DNA from: Duganella sp. OV510
GTDB taxonomy: Bacteria; Pseudomonadota; Gammaproteobacteria; Burkholderiales; Burkholderiaceae_D
Assembly (NCBI RefSeq): GCF_900100205.1
Contig: NZ_FNEQ01000004.1
Span: 186,001-250,000, forward strand
Reading direction: 5' to 3'
Length of the DNA stretch: 64,000 bases
Numbering within the stretch: position 1 is the first letter of the stretch; each line of letters starts with the position of its first letter. The position numbers and the translations under genes are program-made. The notes beneath the pieces were generated by a model that was not told where the DNA came from, ran no database searches, and saw nothing but the letters and a program-made list of their open reading frames with translations. Of this stretch, positions 36,386 to 44,230 are shown in pieces.

Positions 36386-38620
36386 TCACTGCTGCACTGG
36401 CTGTGCCGGCTGGATGTTCGAAGCGCCGCCCGGCAAACGCGTCGGCAGCGGCGCCGGCGGCACCGGTGCGGCGACCGCGCCGCCACTGATTGGCGCGCCG
36501 TTCTGCAACTGCGGCAGCATCGGCTGGCCAAGATCCTTGACCAGCGAGCTGTCCGGCGGCAGGATGGCCTGCTGCTGGCCGCGCATGTAGTCATAACGGT
36601 CGGTGGCCAGGCTGGTGCTCTGCTCCTTGCTGCGGATCACGACCGGGCGCAGGAACACCATCAGGTTGGTCTTCTTGCGGGTGCGCGACTGCGACTTGAA
36701 CAGATTGCCCAGTACCGGGATGTTGCCCAGGCCTGGCACTTTATCGACGCCATCGCCTTCGGTGTCTTCAATCAGGCCGCCCAGCACGACGATCTGGCCG
36801 TCGTCGGCGATGACGTTGTTCTCGATCACGCGGTTGTTCAGCGTGATGCCGGAAGCGGCGGTCAGCGTCGATTTATCCACGCTGGAGGTCTCGTGGTAGA
36901 TCGCCAGCTTGATGGTGCCGCCCTCGGAAATCTGCGGACGCACTTTCAGCGTCAGGCCAACGTCCTTGCGGTCGATGGTCTGGAACGGATTGCTGTTGGT
37001 GCCGGAGGTGGTGGTGAACTGGCCGGTCAGGATCGGCACGTTCTGGCCGACGCGGATAGTAGCCAGCTCGTTGTCCAGCGTGACCATGTTCGGCGTCGAC
37101 AGGATGTTGGCATTGCCGTCCGATTCCAGCGCGCTTGCCACCGCGCCCAGCCCCAGCGCGCCGCCGACCTGCTTGAACAGGCCGACCGTCAAGCCGTTGC
37201 TTGGCAAAGTCTTGTTGGCATAGATCGACGTCAGCGCGCCATCAGTGCCGTTGGTGGTGAACGACTGCAAGGCGCCCAGCCGGTACTTGCTGGTATCGCT
37301 GCCGGTGGCGCCGACCCATTGCACGCCGAATTCCGACGCCTTGTCCGACGTGACTTCAACAATCAGCGATTCGATGTAGACCTGCGCGCGGCGCACGTCC
37401 AGCTGGTCGATTACGGCACGCAGGTTGCGATACACCGATTCCGGCGCGGTGATGATCAGCGTGTTGGTGGTGGCGTCGGCCTGGATGAAGCCACCGCCGC
37501 TGCCACCGCCGCTGTTCTGCGCATTGCCGGAGCCGCTCAGCAACGGATTGGTCGGGCCGGAGCCGCCACTGCCCGAGCTGCCGCTGCCGGAGCTGCTGTT
37601 GCTGTTGTTACTGCCCAGACTATTCGAGCCGTTGTTGTTCTGCGAATTGAGGCCACCGGTGCCGCTGGTGTTATTGCTGCCCTGGGTCGAGCTTTCACCC
37701 GACACTACCGAGCGCAGCGTCTGCGCCAGCTTGGTCGCTTCGGCATTCTTCAGGTAGACCACGTGCACATTGCCCAATTCCTGGGTCGGCTGATCCAGCT
37801 TGGCGATCAGCGACTTGGCCAGGTTGGAGCGTGCCGCAGACGGCGCGCGCAGGATCAGCGAATTGGTGCGCGGGTCAGCCAGCACGGTGACCTTGCCGGC
37901 ATCGGCAGCGCCGCCGCCAGAGTCCATCAGCTTGTTGATCATCGTGGCCAGGTCGCTGGCGATGGCGTGGCGCACCGGGATCACATCCAGGTCGGTCACG
38001 GCCGGCGCATCCAGCGCGGCGACGATCTTGGCCAGGCGCTTGACGTTGTCGGCGTAGTCGGTGACCACCACGCTGTTGTTGCCCGGATTGGCGTTGATGG
38101 TGTTGTTCGGCGAGATCAACGGACGCAGCACCGCCACCACATTGTTGGCCGACTCGTAACTCAGGTGGAACACCTGGCTGACGATCTGGTCGCCCTTGGC
38201 CGAAGCCTGCGACGCGCCCACCTGGGTTGGCGTGGCCTGCAATTTGGCGTCCGCTTCCGGCACCACCTTGGCGTAGCCGTCGCCACTGACGACGGCAAAG
38301 CCGTTCATGCGCAGCGCGGAGGTCAGCAGCGCAAATGCCTGCGTCTTGGTCACCGGCTTTTCCGACACCACGGTCAGCGTGCCCTTGACGCGCGGATCGA
38401 TGACGAAGGTGATGTTGGTGTAATGGCCGACGGCCTTGACCACCGATTCGAGGTCGGCGCCGACAAAGTTCAGCGCGGCGTCCTCCGTGGCGGCATGCGC
38501 CAGTGCTGGCAGCAGCAGCGCGGCGGTCGGCGCGGCGCTGATCGCGCAGCACAGCATCGCACCCGCGCTCAGGCGGCGCAGCACGGGGAGATTGGTTTTG
38601 CTAACGGACTGGTTTTTCAT
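36386..38620 (-). CDS. gspD: Type II secretion outer-membrane secretin GspD
   Basis: 744 aa. Signal peptide [17 protein letters not shown]...ALAHA, N0-N3 periplasmic domains ([21 protein letters not shown], then [16 protein letters not shown]) and the secretin core ([29 protein letters not shown]). Between N3 and the core is a low-complexity insert of about 68 residues (310-377, DNA 37490-37690) of Asn, Ser and Gly repeats, longer than usual. The C-terminus is Pro/Ala/Gln-rich. No S-domain or pilotin gene (gspS) is adjacent. Confidence 0.95.
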   Translation of the reverse strand: MKNQSVSKTNLPVLRRLSAGAMLCCAISAAPTAALLLPALAHAATEDAALNFVGADLESVVKAVGHYTNITFVIDPRVKGTLTVVSEKPVTKTQAFALLTSALRMNGFAVVSGDGYAKVVPEADAKLQATPTQVGASQASAKGDQIVSQVFHLSYESANNVVAVLRPLISPNNTINANPGNNSVVVTDYADNVKRLAKIVAALDAPAVTDLDVIPVRHAIASDLATMINKLMDSGGGAADAGKVTVLADPRTNSLILRAPSAARSNLAKSLIAKLDQPTQELGNVHVVYLKNAEATKLAQTLRSVVSGESSTQGSNNTSGTGGLNSQNNNGSNSLGSNNSNSSSGSGSSGSGGSGPTNPLLSGSGNAQNSGGGSGGGFIQADATTNTLIITAPESVYRNLRAVIDQLDVRRAQVYIESLIVEVTSDKASEFGVQWVGATGSDTSKYRLGALQSFTTNGTDGALTSIYANKTLPSNGLTVGLFKQVGGALGLGAVASALESDGNANILSTPNMVTLDNELATIRVGQNVPILTGQFTTTSGTNSNPFQTIDRKDVGLTLKVRPQISEGGTIKLAIYHETSSVDKSTLTAASGITLNNRVIENNVIADDGQIVVLGGLIEDTEGDGVDKVPGLGNIPVLGNLFKSQSRTRKKTNLMVFLRPVVIRSKEQSTSLATDRYDYMRGQQQAILPPDSSLVKDLGQPMLPQLQNGAPISGGAVAAPVPPAPLPTRLPGGASNIQPAQPVQQ

Positions 38621-38636
38621 AGTCTGAACTTTATCT

Positions 38637-39410
38637 TTAATGGAACTCTAAAGCGATCACGTTACGGTCATTACCCGGCTTGCGCTGGCCCAGCAAACTA
38701 AGCAGGTTGGCCAGCGTGTCATCGTATCCTGGTGCTGCGGTGGCTTCGCCGGAAAACTGCAGGCGGCCGTTGGTCAGGTTGCCCTTGCCACTCAACAGCA
38801 GCGGGCCTTTGACCGAGTTAAGCGTCAACTGCGCCTGCTGCGCATGCCAGTCCAGCGCCAGCGCATAGCTGCCCAGCGGGCGGATCGGCGACAGGCGCGA
38901 CGACATATCCGTCATCTCCAGCGTGGTGCGGCCGTTGACGCTGACCTGGCCCTGGGTCAGCGCCAGTTCCAGGCTGCTCCACGACAGCCGCATATTGCCG
39001 CTGGGCGCCATGGTGTTCAACGGCGCGCCCAGGCCGGACAAGCCTTCCGCCGGCAGCAGCAACGCCGAAGGGCTCAACTGCCATTGCGACCAGCTGCCGC
39101 GGAACGTCACCGGCTGCGCCAGCGCTTGCGGATTCTCCAGTTGCAGCTCGACCATGCCGAGCAGCGCCAGCGGCGAAATCTTCCAGCTGAAGCGCCCCGG
39201 CAGCAGCGGCGTGACCGGGCCGCTATCGCCTGCCGCACCGCCAACAAAGGCAGAGCCTCGCCACAGCGTACCTTGCGCGTCTCCCAGCGTCAAACGGCCG
39301 CCGGTGCGCTGCTCGACTATGGAACCCAGCCACGCTGCGGGAAAGAATACCAGCAAGGTGAGCACCATCGTCAGCGCGATGGTCAGCAGCCAGAACAAGG
39401 CGCGTTTCAT
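38637..39410 (-). CDS. gspN: Type II secretion protein GspN
   Basis: 257 aa from the ATG 39408-39410. N-terminal membrane anchor (MKRALFWLLTIALTMVLTLLVFFPAAW), then a periplasmic beta-rich domain of AsmA-like type (GRFSWKISPLALLGMVELQL). GspN is an accessory of the T2SS found only in some lineages and is usually placed after gspM, as here (4-nt overlap). Confidence 0.88.
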   Translation of the reverse strand: MKRALFWLLTIALTMVLTLLVFFPAAWLGSIVEQRTGGRLTLGDAQGTLWRGSAFVGGAAGDSGPVTPLLPGRFSWKISPLALLGMVELQLENPQALAQPVTFRGSWSQWQLSPSALLLPAEGLSGLGAPLNTMAPSGNMRLSWSSLELALTQGQVSVNGRTTLEMTDMSSRLSPIRPLGSYALALDWHAQQAQLTLNSVKGPLLLSGKGNLTNGRLQFSGEATAAPGYDDTLANLLSLLGQRKPGNDRNVIALEFH

Positions 39411-39916
39411 CGGACTCCCTGGCGCAGCGTCAGTGTGGCGTTGACCACGCCCGGCGCCTCCTGCGCGGTAAAGCTGGCGTCCACCACATTGATGCGGCTT
39501 TCGGTGCGGATCGCGTCCAGCCACGCCACCACGCCGGCATACTGGGCGCCGGTGAAGGCCAGCTTGGCGTATTCGCCGGTGACGTTGAGCGACTGCGGAG
39601 TCAGGCCGCGTGCGGCCAGGCCGGCGTTCAGGCTGTCGCGCGTCATCGGCGTTGGTGCGATGCTGTTCTGGCCTTTCAACGCCTGCGCTTCGCGCGCCAT
39701 CCCCTGCATCTCGGCGGCCTGCTGGTGTAGCTGCGGCAGTTCCTTGTGCAGTTGCTCGCGGCCGCTCAGTGCCGGATCGACCAGCAGGCTGTAAAACAGG
39801 CCGACGCCGACCACGATGCCGCCGATGCGCAGCAGCTTGCGTTCCTGCGCGGTGCGCACCTGCCAGAAGGCGTCGGCGCGCGCGCGCAGCGTTTGGATGG
39901 GATTCGGCTTGCTCAT
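39407..39916 (-). CDS. gspM: Type II secretion protein GspM
   Basis: 169 aa from the ATG 39914-39916 (MSKPNPIQTLRA); upstream codons are antisense-like and not used. One membrane segment (about residues 32-52, LLRIGGIVVGVGLFYSLLVD), then a ferredoxin-like periplasmic domain (YAKLAFTGAQYAGVVAWLDAI). It dimerises and stabilises GspL. It overlaps gspL and gspN by 4 nt on each side. Confidence 0.88.
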   Translation of the reverse strand: MSKPNPIQTLRARADAFWQVRTAQERKLLRIGGIVVGVGLFYSLLVDPALSGREQLHKELPQLHQQAAEMQGMAREAQALKGQNSIAPTPMTRDSLNAGLAARGLTPQSLNVTGEYAKLAFTGAQYAGVVAWLDAIRTESRINVVDASFTAQEAPGVVNATLTLRQGVR

Positions 39917-41148
39917 GATTTTGCTCCAGCGGCGACCGGCGCGATGCGCCATGCGCCCGGCGTCGGTTCCTGCATTTCCAGCTTGCGGCCGGCCAGCGCT
40001 TCGCGCAGCAGCTGCACCGCCGATGCATCGACGGTATTCGGCTTGACCTTGACCAGCAGCGCGTGGTCCTTGTATTCCAGGTTGGCGATGATGTCCTTGC
40101 GCGGCAGCACGCCCAGCGCTTCGCCGAAGGCGGCGCTCAGCGTGACGAATTCGTCGCCGCCGGCCTCGCCACTATTGGCCTTGGCCAGGCGGATATTGCG
40201 GCGCATCTGATCCTGCGGCGCCGCCACCAGCGGCTCGTTCGGATAGACCGACTTGAAGGTCTGCACCATCGACTGGCCGACAGCTTTGGCTTCGCCCTTG
40301 AGGCGGAACCACTCGATGTTCAGGCCCACTACATTGACCAGCAGCGCCAGCACGCCGATGCGCAATGGCCAGCGCCAGCGCTGCCACGCGCGCGCCGAGG
40401 CGTCGCTGTTGGCAATGCCGGACGCCAGATCCAGGCCGGCGCCGCGTGCGGCGGCGATCCAGTGCGCCCAGTGGTCTTCTTCCAGCGTCAGGTGCGGAAT
40501 CTCGGCGGCCAGCGGCGCAAACTGCGTCTTCTGCGCGGCCGACACGTACAACGTCAGCGGCTGCTCGCCGGCCAGTGCACGCAGCGTTTGCAACGCCGTC
40601 TGTGGTTGCGCCGGCAGCGTCATGCCCAGGCCCTCGAACTGCGACTGGCGCATCACCACATCGTAGCCGGCGTCGCCCGGCACCAGCGCGGCCGACACGG
40701 CACCCGGCTGGAATGGCAGCGCCAGTTGCGACGGCACCGCCGATACCGCGTGCGCACCTTGCGCCACCAGCGCCTTGACCAGCACCTCCAGCCACGCGCG
40801 CTGCACCACCGCCACGGTGCGCATGCCTTCATCGTCGGCGGCGCTGGCAGCCAGCACGCAGTCGTCCGGATCGCCCAGCACGTGTTCTTCCACCAGCGCC
40901 GGCAATGCGGCCTTCAGCTTGGCGGAGGACAGCGGCGGTGCTTTCACCCGCAGCAGCGTGACGTCCGACGCCGCCAACAACAGCGTGACGCGGCGCGCCG
41001 AGGCCACCATGTCGCTCAGGTTACCCAGCGGGGACGTGCCCTGTTGCAGCAGGTTGCCGCCATCGCCCACCAGCGCGAACGGGCAAGCCTGGGCCGCACC
41101 GCTGTCGATGCTGGCCCTGGACGGATAGCGGATAAATAATGTAGTCAA
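39913..41148 (-). CDS. gspL: Type II secretion protein GspL
   Basis: 411 aa. Cytoplasmic actin-like domain (residues 1-260) that binds GspE, membrane segment (about 262-285, WPLRIGVLALLVNVVGLNIEW) and periplasmic ferredoxin-like domain. Low similarity between species is normal for this subunit; the call rests on size, topology, position between gspK and gspM and the 4-nt overlap with gspM. Confidence 0.88.
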   Translation of the reverse strand: MTTLFIRYPSRASIDSGAAQACPFALVGDGGNLLQQGTSPLGNLSDMVASARRVTLLLAASDVTLLRVKAPPLSSAKLKAALPALVEEHVLGDPDDCVLAASAADDEGMRTVAVVQRAWLEVLVKALVAQGAHAVSAVPSQLALPFQPGAVSAALVPGDAGYDVVMRQSQFEGLGMTLPAQPQTALQTLRALAGEQPLTLYVSAAQKTQFAPLAAEIPHLTLEEDHWAHWIAAARGAGLDLASGIANSDASARAWQRWRWPLRIGVLALLVNVVGLNIEWFRLKGEAKAVGQSMVQTFKSVYPNEPLVAAPQDQMRRNIRLAKANSGEAGGDEFVTLSAAFGEALGVLPRKDIIANLEYKDHALLVKVKPNTVDASAVQLLREALAGRKLEMQEPTPGAWRIAPVAAGAKS

Positions 41149-41175
41149 AGGATCTCGCTTTCGTTCATCGCGGTT

Positions 41176-42120
41176 CTAGTATTCCCGTATCCATACCACT
41201 TTGGTGATCGCCAGTTTGCTCTGCCGCTCCAGCAGGGATTGCGTCTCCAGCGTGGCGCGGTCCAGCTTTACCCGGCTGTAGGCCAGGAAGTAATCGCTGC
41301 GCACATCCCATTTCGCCTTGATCTGCTTGCCGGAGATCTGCGGCAGGGCAAGGAAAGTACCGGTGTTCAGATAAAAACTGGTCTTGCGCGCGCTGACTAT
41401 CGCCGCCGCATCCGACAGCGACAGGCCAGGCACGAGTGCCGACAACACTTCGGCCGGCGCCGTGTTCACATTCACCGCCACCAGGCCCGGCGCCGGCAGC
41501 ACGATGACATAATCGCGCAGCTTGTCCACCGCAGCCGGCGTAAAGCCGCTCACCGCCAGCAGGTCCTCCGCCCGCACCAGTCCCATAGGCTCGGTGCCGC
41601 TGGACTGCTGCTGTTGCTGCGGCACCTGGGCCACATTCGACTGCGCCACCATATTCGCCACGCCCTGCGCCAGGCCGGAATCCAGATTCAGGTTGCTCAG
41701 CAGCCGCTGGAACACTTCCATCTCATCGGCATTCGGCGTTCTGCCGGTGGCCAGGTTGCCCAGATTGTAGCGCGACTGCGCATCGGTCATACGGCCCAAT
41801 AGCGTGGCATTAAAGCTTTCACCCTGCAAGCGTTCGCGTTCAACATAATCATCCAGCCGCGTTTCCTCCAACGGCGTGGCCCACACGCCGTTGGGCTGCG
41901 TATAGTTGGGCGAGTGCGCGTAGTCCTCATTCAGCACCAGCCGGCTCAGGTCCAGCGCACCGCGCAAGATCCAGCGCGTTTGCAGTTGCAGACGCTGGTT
42001 TTCCATCGAGCGCACCTGCACCTGCTGCAACCAGAACAGGCTGGCGACGATGGTGACCGCCAGCGTACTCAACAGCAACGCCGTGATGATGGCCACACCC
42101 TTTTGTCGGCGCAGCTTCAC
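41176..42120 (-). CDS. gspK: Type II secretion minor pseudopilin GspK
   Basis: 314 aa from a GTG (42118-42120) that overlaps the gspJ stop; the longer open frame into gspJ is rejected. Prepilin signal QKG-VAIITALLL, with Thr instead of Glu at mature position 5, the known peculiarity of GspK. Large tip domain with the GspK helical insert and NVNTAPAEVLSALVPGLS, a helix-hairpin-helix-like signature. It caps the pseudopilus tip with GspI and GspJ. Confidence 0.92.
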   Translation of the reverse strand: MKLRRQKGVAIITALLLSTLAVTIVASLFWLQQVQVRSMENQRLQLQTRWILRGALDLSRLVLNEDYAHSPNYTQPNGVWATPLEETRLDDYVERERLQGESFNATLLGRMTDAQSRYNLGNLATGRTPNADEMEVFQRLLSNLNLDSGLAQGVANMVAQSNVAQVPQQQQQSSGTEPMGLVRAEDLLAVSGFTPAAVDKLRDYVIVLPAPGLVAVNVNTAPAEVLSALVPGLSLSDAAAIVSARKTSFYLNTGTFLALPQISGKQIKAKWDVRSDYFLAYSRVKLDRATLETQSLLERQSKLAITKVVWIREY

Positions 42121-42770
42121 AGTGCCCCCATCAGGAAGGCTTTCACCATCGGCACCGCCTGCCCTTGCAGCGACAGCGACACTTCCAGCCCGGTGACCTG
42201 GTTGGTCGGGCCGATGGTGCTGAAACCGGCGGCCTGGCGCCAGCCGCCAGCATTGGCGGCGTTCTGCGTGAAGCCCGGCGGCCCCGGCACCCACACCCGC
42301 ATATTCATGCCCTGCACGCGGTCCTGCAGCGCCACCGTGCCGGTCGTGTCGGCATCGCTGAGCGAGGCTTGCCACAAGTTGTCCAGCTGCGCCAGTTCGC
42401 GCGTGGCGTTCGACTCGCGCCGCGTCAGCACGCCGTCGGCATTGACGCGGTAGGACACCACTTGCAGGCGCGTGGGCTGGTTGTCGGTCATCACCATGCG
42501 CACCAGCGTGATGCGGTTGTCCTCCGCCTGCAGGTAGGCGCGGTTGCGCAGCAGCGTGCTGTTGGCCAGGTTGGCGCAGTCGCTCTGCATTTGCGCGAAC
42601 GCCAGTTGCAGGCCGCGCGTCTGGTCCATGTCGGCGGTCAGCGCGCTGCGCGAACGGACGATGCTGTCCAGCCCACGCCAGCCCAGCACCGCCATCATCG
42701 CCAGGATGGAGATGGCCAGCAGCAGTTCGATCAGCGTGAAGCCGCGCGCTTTCGTGGAACGCGCCATCAT
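42117..42770 (-). CDS. gspJ: Type II secretion minor pseudopilin GspJ
   Basis: 217 aa. Prepilin leader MMARSTKARG, cleavage G/F, then FTLIELLLAISILAMMAVLG with Glu5. Two overlapping ATGs (42768-42770 and 42765-42767) share the gspI stop; the first gives the ATGA overlap seen elsewhere in the operon. A tip component with GspI and GspK. Confidence 0.93.
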   Translation of the reverse strand: MMARSTKARGFTLIELLLAISILAMMAVLGWRGLDSIVRSRSALTADMDQTRGLQLAFAQMQSDCANLANSTLLRNRAYLQAEDNRITLVRMVMTDNQPTRLQVVSYRVNADGVLTRRESNATRELAQLDNLWQASLSDADTTGTVALQDRVQGMNMRVWVPGPPGFTQNAANAGGWRQAAGFSTIGPTNQVTGLEVSLSLQGQAVPMVKAFLMGAL

Positions 42771-43138
42771 GAGTTCAGCACCAGTTGCACCAGCTTGATG
42801 ATGCGGCGTTCCGGATTGCGCGCGTCATACACGCTGACCTCGACCCGGCGGAAGCGCGGATTCGGGCTGGCGATGACTTCTTCCTCGCACATCAGTTGCA
42901 GCTCGCCCTGCGGGCAGTCGTAGGTGGTCTTGCCGATCGCCGGGAACACGCGCGACAGGCGCAGTTGCACCAGCCGGTTCTCGGCCGACCAGGTGGCCAT
43001 CATGTGGGCGCGCAGGCCGTCGCTGTTGGAAGTCAGGCTGCCGACTGCGCGCAGCGACGCGATCAGCGCGGTGGCCACGATCATCAGCGCGACCAGCACT
43101 TCCAGCATGGTGAACCCGGGGGAGGAGCGGCGGCGCAT
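42767..43138 (-). CDS. gspI: Type II secretion minor pseudopilin GspI
   Basis: 123 aa from the ATG 43136-43138. Prepilin leader MRRRSSPG, then FTMLEVLVALMIVATALIAS with Glu5 (cleaved by the GspO/PilD peptidase). Short beta domain with DCPQGELQLMCEEEV. One base separates it from gspH and it overlaps gspJ. Confidence 0.93.
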   Translation of the reverse strand: MRRRSSPGFTMLEVLVALMIVATALIASLRAVGSLTSNSDGLRAHMMATWSAENRLVQLRLSRVFPAIGKTTYDCPQGELQLMCEEEVIASPNPRFRRVEVSVYDARNPERRIIKLVQLVLNS

Positions 43139-43139
43139 A

Positions 43140-43610
43140 TCAGTCCACCGTGAAATGGCCGATGCCGTCGGCGCGGATGGCGACACTGCTGCCGTCATTG
43201 GCGGCCATGGTCAGCACAAAGGGTTTGTCGACCGGCTCGCGGCCGAAGATGATGCGCAGCGAGCCATCCGCCACCGCCGGTTGTGGGTCCAGCATCAGCG
43301 TTACCGGCACGCGCTTGAAGTCGCGCTCGCGCAGCAAATCGTCCTGCGTCACCTGCTCCCATTCCTTGTTGTCGTTGCGGACCATGAAGCGGTATTTGTC
43401 GCTGCCGGCTTCGAAGGCGATCAGGCGATTGCGCACAATGGCTTCATCGCGCGCCAGTTGCAGCAGCAGCGCGATGCGCTTGGCGTCCTGCTCCAGCGAC
43501 TGTTTCTGGCTGGGGGCGGCGCTAAGCGTGGCCACGCCCAGCGTGATGCCGAGGATGACCATCACTACCAGCAGTTCAATCAGCGTGAAGCCACGCTGCC
43601 TCGCGCCCAT
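43140..43610 (-). CDS. gspH: Type II secretion minor pseudopilin GspH
   Basis: 156 aa. Leader MGARQRG, then FTLIELLVVMVILGITLG with Glu5; C-terminal GspH domain (SLRIIFGREPVDKPFVLTM). Minor pseudopilin linking tip and shaft. 21 nt downstream of gspG. Confidence 0.92.
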   Translation of the reverse strand: MGARQRGFTLIELLVVMVILGITLGVATLSAAPSQKQSLEQDAKRIALLLQLARDEAIVRNRLIAFEAGSDKYRFMVRNDNKEWEQVTQDDLLRERDFKRVPVTLMLDPQPAVADGSLRIIFGREPVDKPFVLTMAANDGSSVAIRADGIGHFTVD

Positions 43611-43631
43611 GATGCCAGCTCCCTTCTGTGA

Positions 43632-44087
43632 TCAGTTGTCCCAGGAGCCGATGTCGGCGTCGTCGCCGGTGCCGCCAGGCTGGCCGTCGGCGCCATAGGA
43701 GAACACATCGATCTCGCCCTTGATGCCAGGCGACAGGTACTGATACTGATTGCCCCACGGGTCTTTCGGCATTTTCTCGACGTAACCGCCGGTCTTCCAG
43801 CCGTTGGCGGCCGGGCCGCCGCTTGGTTTCTCGATCAGCGCCTGCAGGCCCTGGTCGGTGGTCGGGTAGCGCTGGTTATCCAGCTTGTACAGTTTCAGTG
43901 CCTGCATGATGGTCGCGATATCGACCTTGGCGGCGGCGATCTTCGATTCGCCAGCGCGGTTCAGCAGCTTGGGCACCACCAGCGCGGCCAGCACGCCCAT
44001 GATGACCACAACAACCATGATTTCGATCAGCGTGAAGCCGCGTTGAAGACGTTGCGAGGCACGGCGGCGAAGGTTCAGCTTTTTCAT
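43632..44087 (-). CDS. gspG: Type II secretion major pseudopilin GspG
   Basis: 151 aa. Leader MKKLNLRRRASQRLQRG, then FTLIEIMVVVVIMGVLAALV with Glu5. C-terminal calcium-binding loop GWKTGGYVEKMPKDPWGNQYQY and FSYGADGQPGGTGDDADIGSWDN. First gene of the gspGHIJKLMNDEFC run; the other pseudopilins add to it. No prepilin peptidase (gspO) is in the window, so the shared PilD must serve it. Confidence 0.96.
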   Translation of the reverse strand: MKKLNLRRRASQRLQRGFTLIEIMVVVVIMGVLAALVVPKLLNRAGESKIAAAKVDIATIMQALKLYKLDNQRYPTTDQGLQALIEKPSGGPAANGWKTGGYVEKMPKDPWGNQYQYLSPGIKGEIDVFSYGADGQPGGTGDDADIGSWDN

Positions 44088-44127
44088 AATCTGATAACAA
44101 ATTTAAAGAGTGCAGAGTATAAGACGG

Positions 44128-44170
44128 AATCACGGCGATGGCGACATCTGGCCACCATTTGGCCGTGATT
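44128..44170 (-). promoter_or_regulatory. Long hairpin upstream of gspG
   Basis: A 9-bp perfect stem (AATCACGGC / GCCGTGATT, 44128-44136 with 44162-44170) and a second inner pairing (ATGG / CCAT) in a 25-nt loop. It lies 41 nt before the gspG start and about 60 nt past the amidohydrolase stop. There is no T-run, so it is either a weak terminator for the amidohydrolase gene or a control element of the secretion operon. Confidence 0.4.
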
Positions 44171-44230
44171 TATCCGCTTTGGCGCTTAATGAACCCTTAA
44201 TATGACAGTTTCTTTACAAGACCTTACGCC

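Noticed and set aside
36893..38701. 602-codon plus-strand frame opposite gspD
   Set aside because: Shadow of the secretin gene; no domain, biased to Arg/Gly/His.
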